Source of the DNA: Sphingomonas sp. Leaf357
GTDB lineage: Bacteria > Pseudomonadota > Alphaproteobacteria > Sphingomonadales > Sphingomonadaceae
DNA length: 64,000 nucleotides
Direction: 5' to 3'
Assembly (NCBI RefSeq): GCF_001423845.1
Contig: NZ_LMPM01000001.1
Location: forward strand, 1,403,493 to 1,467,492
Part shown: positions 26,919-37,412 of the stretch, piece by piece
Layout of the letters: every line of letters begins with the position of its first letter
How positions within the stretch are numbered: position 1 is the stretch's first letter
Made by a program: the position numbers and the translations under genes
The notes under the pieces: generated by a model
Database searches by the model: none
What the model was told of the DNA's origin: nothing
What the model saw: only the letters and a program-made list of their open reading frames with translations

Positions 26919-27020
26919 CCCCCTCCCGCTTGTGGGAGGGGTTAGGGGAGGGGCTATCGTAAGCGACAAAAGCCTATTCGTCATGCCCTCCCCCGCCCCC
27001 TCCCGCAAGCGGGAGGGGAG
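26919..27020. repeat. Palindromic repeat (CTCCCGCTTGCGGGAG family), intergenic copy
   Basis: Arms CCCCCTCCCGCTTGTGGGAG and CTCCCGCAAGCGGGAGGGGA around about 60 bases, in the SDR-thioesterase gap. It is the intergenic counterpart of the copies inside hrpB and the E2 gene. Confidence 0.85.
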
Positions 27021-27053
27021 AAGATCAGCGCGACGCCATGCACCCGTCCGCCC

Positions 27054-27836
27054 TCAGCGTGGAGCCATGCGGATCGCGCCGTCCAGCCGTACGTCCTCGC
27101 CGTTGAAATAGCTGTTTTCCAGCATCGTCATCGCGAGGCTGGCATATTCGGGTGCGTTGCCGAGGCGCTTGGGGAAGGGGACGCTGGCGGCGAGATTGTC
27201 CTTTACCGCTTGCGGCGCGCCCTGCATCAGCGGCGTGTTAAAGATGCCGGGCAGGATCGTGTTGATGCGGATTCCTTCGCTCATCAGGTCGCGCGCGATC
27301 GGCAGGGTCATGCCGACGACGCCACCCTTGGACGCACTGTAGGCGGCCTGGCCCATCTGGCCGTCCTCGGCGGCGACCGAGGCGGTCATCACGATCGCGC
27401 CGCGCTCGCCGTCTTCGCCCGGCTCCAGCGTCAACATGCCGGCCGCAGACTTGGCGACGCAACGAAACGTGCCGACCAGATTGATCTGGATCAGCCAGTT
27501 GAATGCTTCGAGGCTGAAATGCTTGATGCTGCCGTCTTCCTTCGAACGGCTGGCGGTCTTCATCGCGTTGCCGGTCCCGGCGCAGCACACGAGCACCGAT
27601 TCCTGGCCGTGCGCCGCGCGCGCCTTGGCGAAGCCGGCATCGACGCTCTCGTCGCTGGTGACGTTCACTTCGCAAAAGACGCCGCCGATATCCGCCGCGA
27701 CGGCCTCGCCCTTTTCGGCCTGCAGATCGAAGATCGCGACCTTGACGCCTCTGGCGGCAAGCGCTCGCGCGGTGGCCTCGCCGAGGCCGGAGGAGCCGCC
27801 GGTGACGACGGCGGCGGTGGTCGAATCGAGTTTCAT
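27054..27836 (-). CDS. SDR oxidoreductase, 3-hydroxyacyl-CoA dehydrogenase type II-like
   Basis: A 260-residue short-chain dehydrogenase. NAD(P)-binding TGGSSGLG lies at about 12-19, the catalytic Ser in MTASVAA and Tyr-x3-Lys in AAYSASKGG (about 160-168). The LPGIFNTPLM segment and overall layout resemble HSD17B10-type 3-hydroxyacyl-CoA dehydrogenases, which oxidise 3-hydroxyacyl-CoA in beta-oxidation of short or branched chains. AAGGAG lies 9 bases upstream of the ATG at 27836. It is downstream of the thiolase gene, fitting consecutive beta-oxidation steps. Confidence 0.9.
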   Translation of the reverse strand: MKLDSTTAAVVTGGSSGLGEATARALAARGVKVAIFDLQAEKGEAVAADIGGVFCEVNVTSDESVDAGFAKARAAHGQESVLVCCAGTGNAMKTASRSKEDGSIKHFSLEAFNWLIQINLVGTFRCVAKSAAGMLTLEPGEDGERGAIVMTASVAAEDGQMGQAAYSASKGGVVGMTLPIARDLMSEGIRINTILPGIFNTPLMQGAPQAVKDNLAASVPFPKRLGNAPEYASLAMTMLENSYFNGEDVRLDGAIRMAPR

Positions 27837-27854
27837 GTGGTTTTTCTCCTTGAT

Positions 27855-27938
27855 CGTCATTTCGGCGAAGGCCGGGATCTCATTGAGGCGCGCGGTGCGG
27901 CTGCCCCACAGAGACCCCAGCCTGCGCTGGGGTGACGA
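27855..27938. repeat. Palindromic repeat (GTCATCCCGGCG family)
   Basis: Arms CGTCATTTCGGCGAAGGCCG and CAGCCTGCGCTGGGGTGACG in the thiolase-SDR gap of two same-strand genes. Same family as the copies at 22858, 25473 and 26366: four copies in 5.1 kb. Confidence 0.8.
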
Positions 27939-27962
27939 ATGTGGTGGTTCGGGTGTCGGTGC

Positions 27963-29132
<1,170 letters not shown>

Positions 29133-29224
29133 TCCGACTCTCCAATCAGTTGTGCTTTGCAACCTCTCTTGCCCAAAGCGGCGCACTCGGCAAGAGTCGG
29201 CTTTGTCAGCGAGAGGATGATCGG

Positions 29225-29890
29225 GTGGATGTCAGCGAAGCCGTAGCGGCAAGGCGATCGGTGCGCGGGTTTCTGGACGAGCCGGTCGATCCGGCGGTGC
29301 TGGAAGAGATCGTGCGCAAGGCGGCGCGCGCGGCCACGGGGGGCAATCTGCAACCCTGGCATATCGACCTGGTATCGGGCGAGTCGCTGGCCGAGCTGAA
29401 GGCGATCATGGCGGCCAAGCTGAGCGCCGGCGAGGCCGAGGAGCCGGCCTATGCGATCTATCCGCCAATGCTGACCGCGCCCTATCGCGACCGGCGCTTC
29501 GCGATCGGCGAAGCGATGTATCGTGAGATCGGCATCCCGCGTGAGGACAAGGCGGCGCGGCGGATGTGGTTCGCGCGCAACTTCCAGTTCTTCGGCGCGC
29601 CGGCGGCCTTGTTCTGCACGGTCGATCGCCAGATGGGCCCGCCGCAATGGTCGGACCTGGGAATGTATCTGCAGACCGTGATGCTGTTGGCGGTGGAAGC
29701 GGGTTTGGCGACCTGCGCGCAGGAATGCTGGGCGATGTATCCGGACACCGTGACCGCGTTCCTCGGAACGCCGGACGAGCGGATGCTGTTCTGCGGCATG
29801 GCGATCGGGTTCGAAGACCCGGCGGAACCTGCCAACCGCTTGCGTAGTGCGCGGGCCGATGAGGCGGAATGGCTGACCGTGAGATCTTGA
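29225..29890 (+). CDS. Nitroreductase family flavoprotein
   Basis: A 221-residue FMN-dependent nitroreductase. RRSVRGFLDEPVD at about 9-21 is the phosphate-binding start. RAATGGNLQPWHI (about 34-46) and the GLATCAQECWAMYP segment (about 158-171) are the flavin-contact regions. These enzymes reduce quinones or nitro compounds with NAD(P)H, and the natural substrate is usually unknown. The start is GTG with GAGAGG 8 bases upstream. It is divergent from the thiolase gene. Confidence 0.88.
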   Translation: MDVSEAVAARRSVRGFLDEPVDPAVLEEIVRKAARAATGGNLQPWHIDLVSGESLAELKAIMAAKLSAGEAEEPAYAIYPPMLTAPYRDRRFAIGEAMYREIGIPREDKAARRMWFARNFQFFGAPAALFCTVDRQMGPPQWSDLGMYLQTVMLLAVEAGLATCAQECWAMYPDTVTAFLGTPDERMLFCGMAIGFEDPAEPANRLRSARADEAEWLTVRS

Positions 29891-29893
29891 AAT

Positions 29894-30010
29894 CCTCCCG
29901 GGCACGGGGAGGGGGGCCGCGAAGCGGTGGAGGGGGCTCTCCGCGAACGTAGCGCTCGTGGAGATCCCCTTCCGTCAGCCTGTAGCTGCCACCTCCCCGT
30001 GCCTGGGAGG
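29894..30010. repeat. Palindromic repeat (CCTCCCGGGCACGGGGAGG family)
   Basis: Arms CCTCCCGGGCACGGGGAGG and CCTCCCCGTGCCTGGGAGG around about 80 bases that contain a smaller inverted repeat. It fills the gap between convergent nitroreductase and rhlE genes and probably ends both transcripts. Confidence 0.85.
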
Positions 30011-30018
30011 AATTTAGA

Positions 30019-31440
30019 TCAGCCCGCCGCTGGCGAGCGACGGCCACCGCCGCCGGCACCCTGACGGCGTGGGCCGTTGCCACCGGGGCGACCCTGGCCG
30101 CCCGGGCGACCCTGACCGCCGGGGCGGCCTGCGCCGCCGGCCGGGCGACCCGCGCCACCGGCCGGACGGCCGGCACCTTCGGGACGCGCGCCGGTCGGGC
30201 GGGCGCTGTGCGTCGCCTTGGGCGGGGCGCGGTGGCGGCCGCTGTCGTCGCGGCGGCGATCGTCGTCGCTGCCGGCCGGGCGGTTGGCCTTGATCTTCGC
30301 CGCTTCGGCCATGAAGCCTTCCGGCAGCGGCATGATCGTCGGCTTGACTCGGGTCAGCTTCTCGATGTCGCGCAGATAGCTCTTCTCGTCATCCGCCACG
30401 AAGCTGATCGCCACGCCGCTGGCTCCCGCACGCGCGGTGCGGCCGATGCGGTGGACGTACTGCTCCGGCACGTTGGGCAGTTCGAAGTTGAACACGTGGC
30501 TCACGCCCGAGACGTCGATGCCGCGCGCGGCGATGTCGGTCGCGATCAGCACCTTGACCTTGCCCTGCTTGAACTCGCCGAGCGCGCGTTCGCGCTGCGG
30601 CTGGCTTTTGTTGCCGTGGATCGCGTTGGCGGGAATGCCGGCATGACCCAGCAGCTTCACGACGCGATCGGCGCCGTGCTTGGTGCGGGTGAAGACCAGG
30701 CAGCGCTCGATCTCCGGGTTGCGCAGGTGGATCGTCAGCAGCGCCTGCTTCTCACCCTGATTGACGTGCGTGGCGAACTGCTCGACCCGCTCCGCCGTGG
30801 TCGAGACCGGGGCGACCTTGACGGTGACCGGCTCCTTCAGGAACTGGTCGGCCAGTTCGCGGATCGCATTCGGCATGGTGGCCGAGAAGAACAGGGTCTG
30901 GCGCTGCTTGGGCAGCATGCGGACGATCTTGCGCAGGGCGTGGATGAAGCCCAAGTCGAGCATCTGGTCGGCCTCGTCGAGGACGAGGATTTCCAGCATC
31001 GCGAGGCTGACGAAACGCTGTTCGATCAGATCGAGCAGGCGGCCCGGCGTGGCGACGAGGATATCGACGCCGCGGCTCATGTCCTGACGGTTCTTGTTGA
31101 TGCTGGTACCGCCGAATACGGTGGCGACGCTCATCTTGCTGAACTTGCCATAGTCCCGTGCGCTGTCGGCGATCTGGCTGGCCAGCTCGCGCGTCGGGGC
31201 GAGCACGAGCATGCGACAATGCGTCGGATGGATCTGCTTGGGCGCTTCGACCATGCGCTGGATCGACGGCAGCACGAAGGCCGCAGTCTTGCCCGTGCCG
31301 GTCTGCGCGATGCCGAGCAGATCGCGACCCTGCAGCAGCGTCGGGATCGACTGCGCCTGGATCGGGGTGGGAGTGGTATAGCCCTTTGCTTCGAGCGCGC
31401 GGACCAAGGGATCGGCGAGGCCGAGTTGTGCGAAATTCAT
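30019..31440 (-). CDS. rhlE: DEAD-box RNA helicase, RhlE type
   Basis: A 473-residue DEAD-box helicase. Q motif (about 15-25), Walker A AQTGTGKTA (about 44-52), DEAD (VLDEADQML), SAT (FFSATMP), and HRIGRTARAG of the second RecA domain are all present. The last 95 residues are a low-complexity Gly/Arg/Pro tail with GRPGG-like repeats, a common RNA-binding extension. RhlE-type helicases take part in ribosome assembly and RNA decay and are often cold-inducible. The 256-base leader region upstream has a possible promoter. Confidence 0.93.
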   Translation of the reverse strand: MNFAQLGLADPLVRALEAKGYTTPTPIQAQSIPTLLQGRDLLGIAQTGTGKTAAFVLPSIQRMVEAPKQIHPTHCRMLVLAPTRELASQIADSARDYGKFSKMSVATVFGGTSINKNRQDMSRGVDILVATPGRLLDLIEQRFVSLAMLEILVLDEADQMLDLGFIHALRKIVRMLPKQRQTLFFSATMPNAIRELADQFLKEPVTVKVAPVSTTAERVEQFATHVNQGEKQALLTIHLRNPEIERCLVFTRTKHGADRVVKLLGHAGIPANAIHGNKSQPQRERALGEFKQGKVKVLIATDIAARGIDVSGVSHVFNFELPNVPEQYVHRIGRTARAGASGVAISFVADDEKSYLRDIEKLTRVKPTIMPLPEGFMAEAAKIKANRPAGSDDDRRRDDSGRHRAPPKATHSARPTGARPEGAGRPAGGAGRPAGGAGRPGGQGRPGGQGRPGGNGPRRQGAGGGGRRSPAAG

Positions 31441-31602
31441 AATATAAATAGCCTAGTGGCCATCGGCGCACGCCGCATGAGCGGACGCACGAATGGCGGG
31501 GGAGAATGACACCCCGCGTGAAATGGGAAGTCCGTTTGGTAACGACCGAGGCGGAGCCGGACGTTCAAGTCCAATCACGCTGCATGACGCCTCGATAGCG
31601 GC

Positions 31603-31631
31603 CATATGCATGCTGCGGTGCAAAATGTCAA
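31603..31631 (-). promoter_or_regulatory. Candidate promoter upstream of rhlE
   Basis: On the minus strand, a perfect TTGACA (31631-31626) stands 17 bases before CATATG (31608-31603), a weak -10. The start would leave a leader of about 155 bases before rhlE, plausible for a cold-regulated helicase gene. The -10 match is poor, so this is tentative. The rest of 31441-31696 shows no gene. Confidence 0.3.
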
Positions 31632-31696
31632 CTTTTGTTTCGATCGGTACAGAATAGACGTTGGCGAACGCTGCATGTCTCCCCACATCCGTCGTC

Positions 31697-32695
31697 ATGA
31701 CAGACTATTCCCTACTCGATCTCGTCCCCGTCGTCGAAGGCGGGTCCGTTTCACAAGCTCTCGCCAATGCCGCTGATCTGGCTCGGCACGCGGAAAGTGT
31801 CGGGTTCCGTCGCTATTGGACGGCTGAGCATCACGGCATGGCGGGAATTGCCAGCGCGGCGACCTCTGTGGTGCTGGGACACGTCGCTGCTGCCACCTCC
31901 ACCATCCGCATCGGTGCGGGCGGGATCATGCTTCCAAACCACGCGCCGCTGGCGATCGCCGAGCAGTTCGGCACGCTGGACGCGCTGTTTCCGGGCCGGA
32001 TCGATCTCGGCCTCGGCCGCGCGCCGGGATCGGATCAGCGCGTCGCGCACGCCATGCGCCGCAGCCTGAACAGCGACGCCAACGCCTTTCCCCAGGACGT
32101 CTTGGAACTGCAGAGCCTGTTTGCCGACGATGGGCAGACGGGCATCACCGCGACACCGGGTGCGGGCGCGAAGGTTGATTTGTGGATCCTTGGATCGAGC
32201 ACGTTCGGCGCGCAGCTGGCGGCCGCGTTGGGCCTGCCCTATGCTTTCGCCTCGCACTTCGCGCCCGATGCGCTGGCCTCCGCGATCGCGATCTACCGTC
32301 GCGATTTCAAACCGTCGGCGGTGCTGGATCGGCCTTATATGATGGCCGGGTTCAACGTTTTCGCCGCCGACACCGATGCGGAGGCGGAATTGCTCGCCAG
32401 CTCGCAGCAGCAGTCGTTCGTGGCGCTGCGGACCGGCAATCCGGGCAAGCTGAAGCCGCCGCTCGCCGGCTATCGCGACACGCTGGGCGCGCAGGGCCAG
32501 GCGATCCTCGATCATGTCTTGCAATGCTCGGCGGTCGGCGGCCCGGCCAAGGTTGCGCGCGGCATCGCCGAGTTCGTCGCGCGCACCGGGGTCGATGAGG
32601 TCATGGTGGCGAGTTCGATCTACGACCACGAAGCGCGCAAACGGAGCCTGACGATCACGGCGAACGCGATGGCGGAGTTGAAGGCGGCGGCTTAG
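31697..32695 (+). CDS. LLM class flavin-dependent oxidoreductase (luciferase-like monooxygenase)
   Basis: A 332-residue protein of the MsnO8/YhbW branch of luciferase-like flavin oxidoreductases. It starts [13 protein letters not shown], then [17 protein letters not shown], with [21 protein letters not shown] and [10 protein letters not shown]. These enzymes use reduced FMN or F420-like cofactors to oxidise small substrates; none can be named from sequence. The ATG at 31697 is chosen over 31661 because the shorter form matches the family N-terminus. It is divergent from rhlE. Confidence 0.9.
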   Translation: MTDYSLLDLVPVVEGGSVSQALANAADLARHAESVGFRRYWTAEHHGMAGIASAATSVVLGHVAAATSTIRIGAGGIMLPNHAPLAIAEQFGTLDALFPGRIDLGLGRAPGSDQRVAHAMRRSLNSDANAFPQDVLELQSLFADDGQTGITATPGAGAKVDLWILGSSTFGAQLAAALGLPYAFASHFAPDALASAIAIYRRDFKPSAVLDRPYMMAGFNVFAADTDAEAELLASSQQQSFVALRTGNPGKLKPPLAGYRDTLGAQGQAILDHVLQCSAVGGPAKVARGIAEFVARTGVDEVMVASSIYDHEARKRSLTITANAMAELKAAA

Positions 32696-32727
32696 ACTTG
32701 GTTTTATTCTATCGGAACGCCCCACTC

Positions 32728-32792
32728 CGTTTGTGCTGAGTCAGTCGAAGAACGGTTTGGGGCATGCCCGTCGACAAGCTCAGGGCGAACGG
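32728..32792. repeat. Palindromic repeat (CTGAG-TCGAAG family)
   Basis: Arms CCGTTTGTGCTGAGTCAGTC and GACAAGCTCAGGGCGAACGG between the convergent LLM and kinase genes. Diverged left arm. Likely also a shared transcription end. Confidence 0.8.
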
Positions 32793-32815
32793 GTGATTGC
32801 TACAATATATCGGCT

Positions 32816-34213
32816 TCAATTTGCCGCCGGCAACCTCAACCGCACGAGCAATCCACCCAGATCCTCGCTCTCCTCCAAGCTCACCGTTCCCTCGTAGATT
32901 TCCGCAACGTCACGGACGATCGCCATGCCAAGGCCAGTGCCGGGCTTGCCCGAGTCCAGCCGGACGCCGCGGTCGAAGATGCGGATGCGTTGTTCCTCGG
33001 GGATGCCCATGCCGTCATCCTCGATCAGGAATTCGACGAAGCCGGAATGCTGGCCGACCGTCACGAACACGCTGCCGCCGCCATATTTCGCGGCATTCTC
33101 GATCAGATTGCCGAGCATCTCGTCCAGATCCTGTCGCTCGACATGGACCTGCAGATCCTTCGGCCCGTCGGTGTCGATGCGGACGTGGCGATAGAGCACG
33201 CCGACCGCGCGTTCGACGGATTCGAGGCTCGGCCAGACGTCCGCGCGGCTATGCGCCGATCCGCGCCGCCCGACCGCGCGGGCGCGGGCGAGGTGATGAT
33301 CGACCTGACGCCGCATCGTCCGCGCCTCGCGCACCACCGTCTCGGCGAGATCTTCCGATTCCGCCGTCGCGGCATTCATGATGACGGTCAGCGGGGTCTT
33401 CAGCGCATGCGCGAGATTTCCGGCGTGGCGGCGGGCTTCCTCCGCCTGGCGCTCGTTATGCGCGATCAGGCCGTTCAACTCCTCGACCATCGGCGCGACC
33501 TCGATCGGCATCGGGCGCTCGATCTGACGCGATTTGCCGCTGCGCATGCGGGCGATCTCCTCGCGCACCTTCCGAAGCGGCCAGAGGCCGTAGAATGTCT
33601 GGAGTCCGGCCATCACGAGCAGGCCCAGTCCGAGCAGCGCGAAGCTGCGCACCAGCGTCTTGCGCAGGGCGTTAATCTGCGCATCGAGCCCCTCGCGGCT
33701 CTGCGCGACCTGAAAGCGCCAGCGGATCGGCGATCCGGGGAGCTTCACGTCGCGTTCGAGCATACGCAATTTCTCGGTCGGGAATTGCAGGCTGTCATAG
33801 ACGTGGACGTCGCGGTCCATGTGCGTGGAGCCGTAAGCGAGGCGGCGGTCCCATAGGGAGCGCGAGGGGAAAGCCTCGCGACCCTTGGCGGCGACCTGCC
33901 AGTAGAGGCCGGAATAGGGTTCGAGGAAGCGCTGGTCGGCGGGTTCGCGGTTGAACACCACTTCGCCGTCCGGACCGATCTCGGCCGAGACGATCAGGGC
34001 AGTCAGAACATATTCGAGCTGATCGTCGAAATTGCGCGTGATCGCGGAGGACAGCACGCGATCGAGCGCATAGCCGCCGCCTGAAAGCAGCAGCAGGATC
34101 CATACCGCCGCGATCAGGATCATGCGACGCGACAGCGACCCGGTGGTGCGGACATAGCCGCGCGAGGGCAGGACTTCGCTGTCGCCCGGAGAGATTGCGA
34201 CGTCTTCCGTCAT
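32816..34213 (-). CDS. Sensor histidine kinase, PhoQ-like
   Basis: A 465-residue membrane kinase. A cytoplasmic N-terminus (about 1-28) is followed by TM1 (about 30-47) and a periplasmic sensor of about 140 residues. TM2 (about 190-210), HAMP, the dimerisation box HAGNLAHALKTPL with the phospho-His, and an ATPase domain with N box NLIENAAKYG and GTGLGMAIVRD complete it. The LAHALKTPL box is like that of PhoQ-type kinases. It is the third gene of a PepSY-regulator-kinase set; an 81-base gap with a palindromic repeat separates it from the regulator gene. Confidence 0.92.
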   Translation of the reverse strand: MTEDVAISPGDSEVLPSRGYVRTTGSLSRRMILIAAVWILLLLSGGGYALDRVLSSAITRNFDDQLEYVLTALIVSAEIGPDGEVVFNREPADQRFLEPYSGLYWQVAAKGREAFPSRSLWDRRLAYGSTHMDRDVHVYDSLQFPTEKLRMLERDVKLPGSPIRWRFQVAQSREGLDAQINALRKTLVRSFALLGLGLLVMAGLQTFYGLWPLRKVREEIARMRSGKSRQIERPMPIEVAPMVEELNGLIAHNERQAEEARRHAGNLAHALKTPLTVIMNAATAESEDLAETVVREARTMRRQVDHHLARARAVGRRGSAHSRADVWPSLESVERAVGVLYRHVRIDTDGPKDLQVHVERQDLDEMLGNLIENAAKYGGGSVFVTVGQHSGFVEFLIEDDGMGIPEEQRIRIFDRGVRLDSGKPGTGLGMAIVRDVAEIYEGTVSLEESEDLGGLLVRLRLPAAN

Positions 34214-34289
34214 CCCAGCGGAGGCGGGGATCCCGCTTCCTGTCTAGCGTGGAGAAGAAGCGGGATCCCCGCCTTCGCGGGGATGAGGG
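34211..34289. repeat. Palindromic repeat (GTCATCCCAGCGGAGGCGGGGAT family)
   Basis: Arms TCATCCCAGCGGAGGCGGGG and CCCCGCCTTCGCGGGGATGA with an internal GGGATCCCGCTTC/GAAGCGGGATCCC hairpin. It spans the start codon region of the kinase gene and the intergenic gap after the response regulator gene. Confidence 0.85.
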
Positions 34290-34294
34290 CGAGG

Positions 34295-34960
34295 TCAGGC
34301 ATCGGGATCTTCGAGCGAATAGCCGAGGCCCCGGATGGTGGTGATCACGTCCTGCCCGAGCTTCTTGCGGATGCGCGTGACGAACACCTCGATCGTGTTC
34401 GAATCGCGATCGAAATCCTGGTCGTAGATATGCTCGATCAACTCGGTGCGGCTGACCACCTTGCCCTTGTGGTGGAGCAGGTAGCTGAGCAGTTTGTATT
34501 CCTGCGCGGTCAGCTTCACCGGCTCGCCGGCCTTGGTTACCTTGCCCGAACGTGTATCGAGGCGCACATCGCCGGCAGTCAGTTCCGACGAGGCGTTGCC
34601 GCTCGCGCGACGGATCAGCGCGCGCAGGCGGGCGATCAGTTCTTCCGACTGGAACGGCTTGGCGACATAATCGTCCGCGCCCGCATCCAGACCGGCGACC
34701 TTGTCCGACCAGCTGTCGCGCGCGGTGAGCACCAGCACCGGCGCGGTGCGGCCTTCCTTGCGCCAGCGATCGAGCACGGTGAGCCCGTCGATCTCGGGCA
34801 GGCCCAGATCGAGTACGATCGCGTCGTAATTCTCCGTCGAGCCCATGAAATGCCCCTCCTCGCCGTCCGTGGCGAGGTCGATCGCATAGCCGGCGCCTTC
34901 CAGCGTGGTCTTGAGCTGCTGGCCGAGATTGGGTTCGTCTTCGACGATCAGGACGCGCAT
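34295..34960 (-). CDS. OmpR/PhoP-type response regulator
   Basis: A 221-residue two-domain regulator. The receiver has the acidic pocket (VEDEP), phospho-acceptor Asp51 (IVLDLGLP) and Lys101 (KPF). The C-terminal winged helix has LTAQEYKLLSYLLHHKGKVVSR and the recognition helix (NTIEVFVTRIRKKLG). Partner is the adjacent PhoQ-like kinase. The likely target includes its own operon and the PepSY gene in front, though no binding site can be identified. Confidence 0.94.
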   Translation of the reverse strand: MRVLIVEDEPNLGQQLKTTLEGAGYAIDLATDGEEGHFMGSTENYDAIVLDLGLPEIDGLTVLDRWRKEGRTAPVLVLTARDSWSDKVAGLDAGADDYVAKPFQSEELIARLRALIRRASGNASSELTAGDVRLDTRSGKVTKAGEPVKLTAQEYKLLSYLLHHKGKVVSRTELIEHIYDQDFDRDSNTIEVFVTRIRKKLGQDVITTIRGLGYSLEDPDA

Positions 34961-35007
34961 GTTCTTCCCCTAATATCTATTCTTGGGTGTCTGTTCTGCA
35001 GCCTGCT

Positions 35008-35325
35008 TCAATTGCCGGTGCGGCCGACGATCCGGCCCGATGCGCCATCGACCTCGACCCAGATCACCGTGCCATTGCGCAGGAATTTCAGCGTGTAAAT
35101 GCCGCTGTACGAATCGAGCTCGACGCCGAGATACTGGCTCCCGGGCATCTGCGGCACGATGCGCCGTTCGATTTCGCGCAACGGGAGGATCTTGCCCTGG
35201 CGCCGCGCCTCGAACGCCTCGACCTGATCGCCACGGCGTTGCGGCGGCGCGGGTTCGCCGACGGCGGGTGCGGCGGCAAGCAGGCACAGAGCGAGGGTGA
35301 CGGGCATCTTCATCGGATGTCGCAT
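35008..35325 (-). CDS. Exported PepSY domain protein
   Basis: A 105-residue protein with a signal peptide (about 1-23, cut after AVG) and one PepSY-like domain (about 40-100, ILPLREIERRIVPQMPGSQYLGVELD then YTLKFLRNGTVIWVEVDGASGRIV). Small periplasmic PepSY proteins are often encoded beside PhoP/PhoQ-type systems, where they may inhibit proteases or feed the sensor. It is 47 bases upstream of the regulator gene. The first ATG is given; one four codons in is also possible, and neither has a clear ribosome-binding site. Confidence 0.85.
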   Translation of the reverse strand: MRHPMKMPVTLALCLLAAAPAVGEPAPPQRRGDQVEAFEARRQGKILPLREIERRIVPQMPGSQYLGVELDSYSGIYTLKFLRNGTVIWVEVDGASGRIVGRTGN

Positions 35326-35413
35326 AGGGGGACCGGCTTGAACAGCCTGTGAATACGCCTGTCAGCATGTCGACAACTTGCCGCGCCGCAGCAACACCCC
35401 TAACGGAACCGCC

Positions 35414-37204
35414 ATGGCAGCCCCCGCACCGATCCTCGCATTTGAAAATCTCGGCATCGTTCAGGGATCGGGGTGGCTGTTCCGCGGCCTCGACATCCAT
35501 GTCGGGCCACGCGATCGATTGGCGCTGATCGGGCGCAACGGCGCGGGCAAGACGACGTTGCTGAAGCTGATCGCCGGTTCGATCGAGGCCGACGAGGGGC
35601 GGCGCACGATCCAGCCCGGCACGCGCGTGATCCTGCTCGAACAGGAGCCGGATCTGCGCGCGTACAAAACGCTGATGGACTACGTCCTGTCGGGTGACGA
35701 CGCGCCGATGGAGTACGAGGCGGACGCGATCGCCGACCAACTGGGCATCGACCTGTCGCGAGAGGCGGCCTCGGCGAGTGGCGGCGAGCGGCGACGCGCG
35801 GCGATCGTTCGCGCGCTGGCGCTGGAGCCGGACATGCTCCTGCTCGACGAGCCGACCAACCATCTGGATATCGCCGCGATCGAATGGATCGAGCAATGGC
35901 TGTCGCGCTTCAACGGCGCGTTCGTCGTGATCAGCCATGATCGCACCTTCCTGACGCGCCTGACCAAGCAGACCTTGTGGCTGGACCGCGGCACGGTGCG
36001 GCGTGCGGAGATCGGGTTCGGCGGGTTCGATGCCTGGACCGAGCAGGTCTATGCCGACGAAGCGCGCAATGCCGAGAAGCTGGACGCCCGGCTGAAGCTG
36101 GAGGAGCATTGGCTGCTGCGCGGCGTGACCGGGCGGCGCAAGCGCAACCAGGGGCGACTGACCAAGCTGATCGAGATGCGTGCCGAACGTGCGTCGATGA
36201 TCGGGCCGCAAGGGTCCGCCAACCTGACGATCGGCACCGACGACGCCAAGACCAAGGTGGTGATCGACGCCAAGCATATCTCCAAGAGCTTCGGGGCGCG
36301 GCCGATCATCACCGACCTGTCGCTGCGCGTGACCCGCAAGGATCGCATCGGCATCGTCGGGCAGAACGGCGCGGGCAAATCGACCCTGCTCAAGCTGCTG
36401 ACCGGCGAGTTGGAGCCGGATTCGGGCAATATCCGTTTCGCCAAGACGATGGAGCGCATCGTCATCGACCAGCAGCGCAGCAAGATGGCCCCGGAAAAGA
36501 CCGTGCGCGACGTGCTGGCGGATGGTGGCGACTGGATCGAGGTGCAGGGTAATCGCAAGCACGTCGTCGGGTATCTCAAGGAATTTCTGTTCGACCCGAA
36601 CGTGCTCGATGCCAAGATCGGTACGCTGTCGGGCGGGGAGCGATCGCGCCTGTTGCTGGCGCGCGAGTTCGCCAAGCCGAGCAATCTGCTGGTGCTGGAC
36701 GAGCCCACCAACGATCTCGATCTCGAGACGCTCGACCTGTTGCAGGACGTGATCGGCGATTATGACGGGACGGTTCTGATCGTCAGCCACGATCGCGACT
36801 TTCTCGACCGGACGGTGACGATCACGCTTGGGCTGGACGGTTCCGGCACGGTCGATGTCGTGGCCGGCGGCTATGAGGATTGGGAACGCAAGCGCAAGGC
36901 GGCGGCGCCGAAGCGCGCCGGCGGATCGCGCAAGGTGCAGGCCACCGCGCCGCCTCCGCCGCCGCCCGCTCCCAAGGTGAAGCTGACCTTCAAGGACAAG
37001 CACGATTTCGAGATCCTGCCCAAGCGGATCGAGGAATTGGAGGCGGCGATCGCGCGCGATGAGAAGGCCCTGAGCGATCCGGCCCTCTATTCGAAGGATT
37101 TCGCGAAGTTCGAGGCGCTGACCAAGGCGGTCGACAAGGCCCGCGGCGAGAAGGAGGCGGCGGAATTGCGCTGGCTCGAACTGGCGGAGATGGTCGAAGG
37201 CTGA
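35414..37204 (+). CDS. ABC-F family ATPase (Uup-like)
   Basis: A 596-residue soluble protein with two ABC ATPase domains and no membrane span. Walker A motifs are GRNGAGKTT (about 40-48) and GQNGAGKST (about 314). Signature motifs are SASGGERRR and LSGGERSRL, and Walker B segments are LLLDEPTNHLD and LVLDEPTNDLD. A linker with a KRNQGRLTKLIEMR helix joins the domains, and a C-terminal coiled coil (about 530-596) follows a Pro stretch, as in Uup. ABC-F proteins act on the ribosome or on DNA branch intermediates. The start at 35414 fits the family N-terminus. Confidence 0.93.
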   Translation: MAAPAPILAFENLGIVQGSGWLFRGLDIHVGPRDRLALIGRNGAGKTTLLKLIAGSIEADEGRRTIQPGTRVILLEQEPDLRAYKTLMDYVLSGDDAPMEYEADAIADQLGIDLSREAASASGGERRRAAIVRALALEPDMLLLDEPTNHLDIAAIEWIEQWLSRFNGAFVVISHDRTFLTRLTKQTLWLDRGTVRRAEIGFGGFDAWTEQVYADEARNAEKLDARLKLEEHWLLRGVTGRRKRNQGRLTKLIEMRAERASMIGPQGSANLTIGTDDAKTKVVIDAKHISKSFGARPIITDLSLRVTRKDRIGIVGQNGAGKSTLLKLLTGELEPDSGNIRFAKTMERIVIDQQRSKMAPEKTVRDVLADGGDWIEVQGNRKHVVGYLKEFLFDPNVLDAKIGTLSGGERSRLLLAREFAKPSNLLVLDEPTNDLDLETLDLLQDVIGDYDGTVLIVSHDRDFLDRTVTITLGLDGSGTVDVVAGGYEDWERKRKAAAPKRAGGSRKVQATAPPPPPPAPKVKLTFKDKHDFEILPKRIEELEAAIARDEKALSDPALYSKDFAKFEALTKAVDKARGEKEAAELRWLELAEMVEG

Positions 37205-37257
37205 TTGCGACGGTGGGGGCGGAGCGATATTATCGGTCCGTCCGCCGGGAGGTCATC

Positions 37258-37412
37258 GTGAACGCAATACGCATGCTCAAGATCGATCCGACCGACGACG
37301 CCAGTTGATTCAGGAAGGGCTGGGCAGCGGCGAACCAGTGGATGGCAATTTCGCTTTGGAAGACATCAAGCGGCGCGATGCGGGACGTCTGGCAGAGCTG
37401 CGTAATCACTGA
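37258..37412 (+). pseudogene. Relic of an antitoxin-like gene (ParD-type tail)
   Basis: A GTG at 37258 with GGGAGG upstream opens a 16-codon frame (NAIRMLKIDPTDDAS) that stops at 37306-37308. Immediately after, a second frame reads QLIQEGLGSGEPVDG and then EDIKRRDAGRLAELRNH to a stop at 37410-37412. The LIQEGLxSGEP stretch is typical of the C-terminus of small antitoxins encoded with ParE/RelE toxins. The best reading is one antitoxin gene broken by a frameshift near 37300. The family call is uncertain because only about 50 residues remain. Confidence 0.45.
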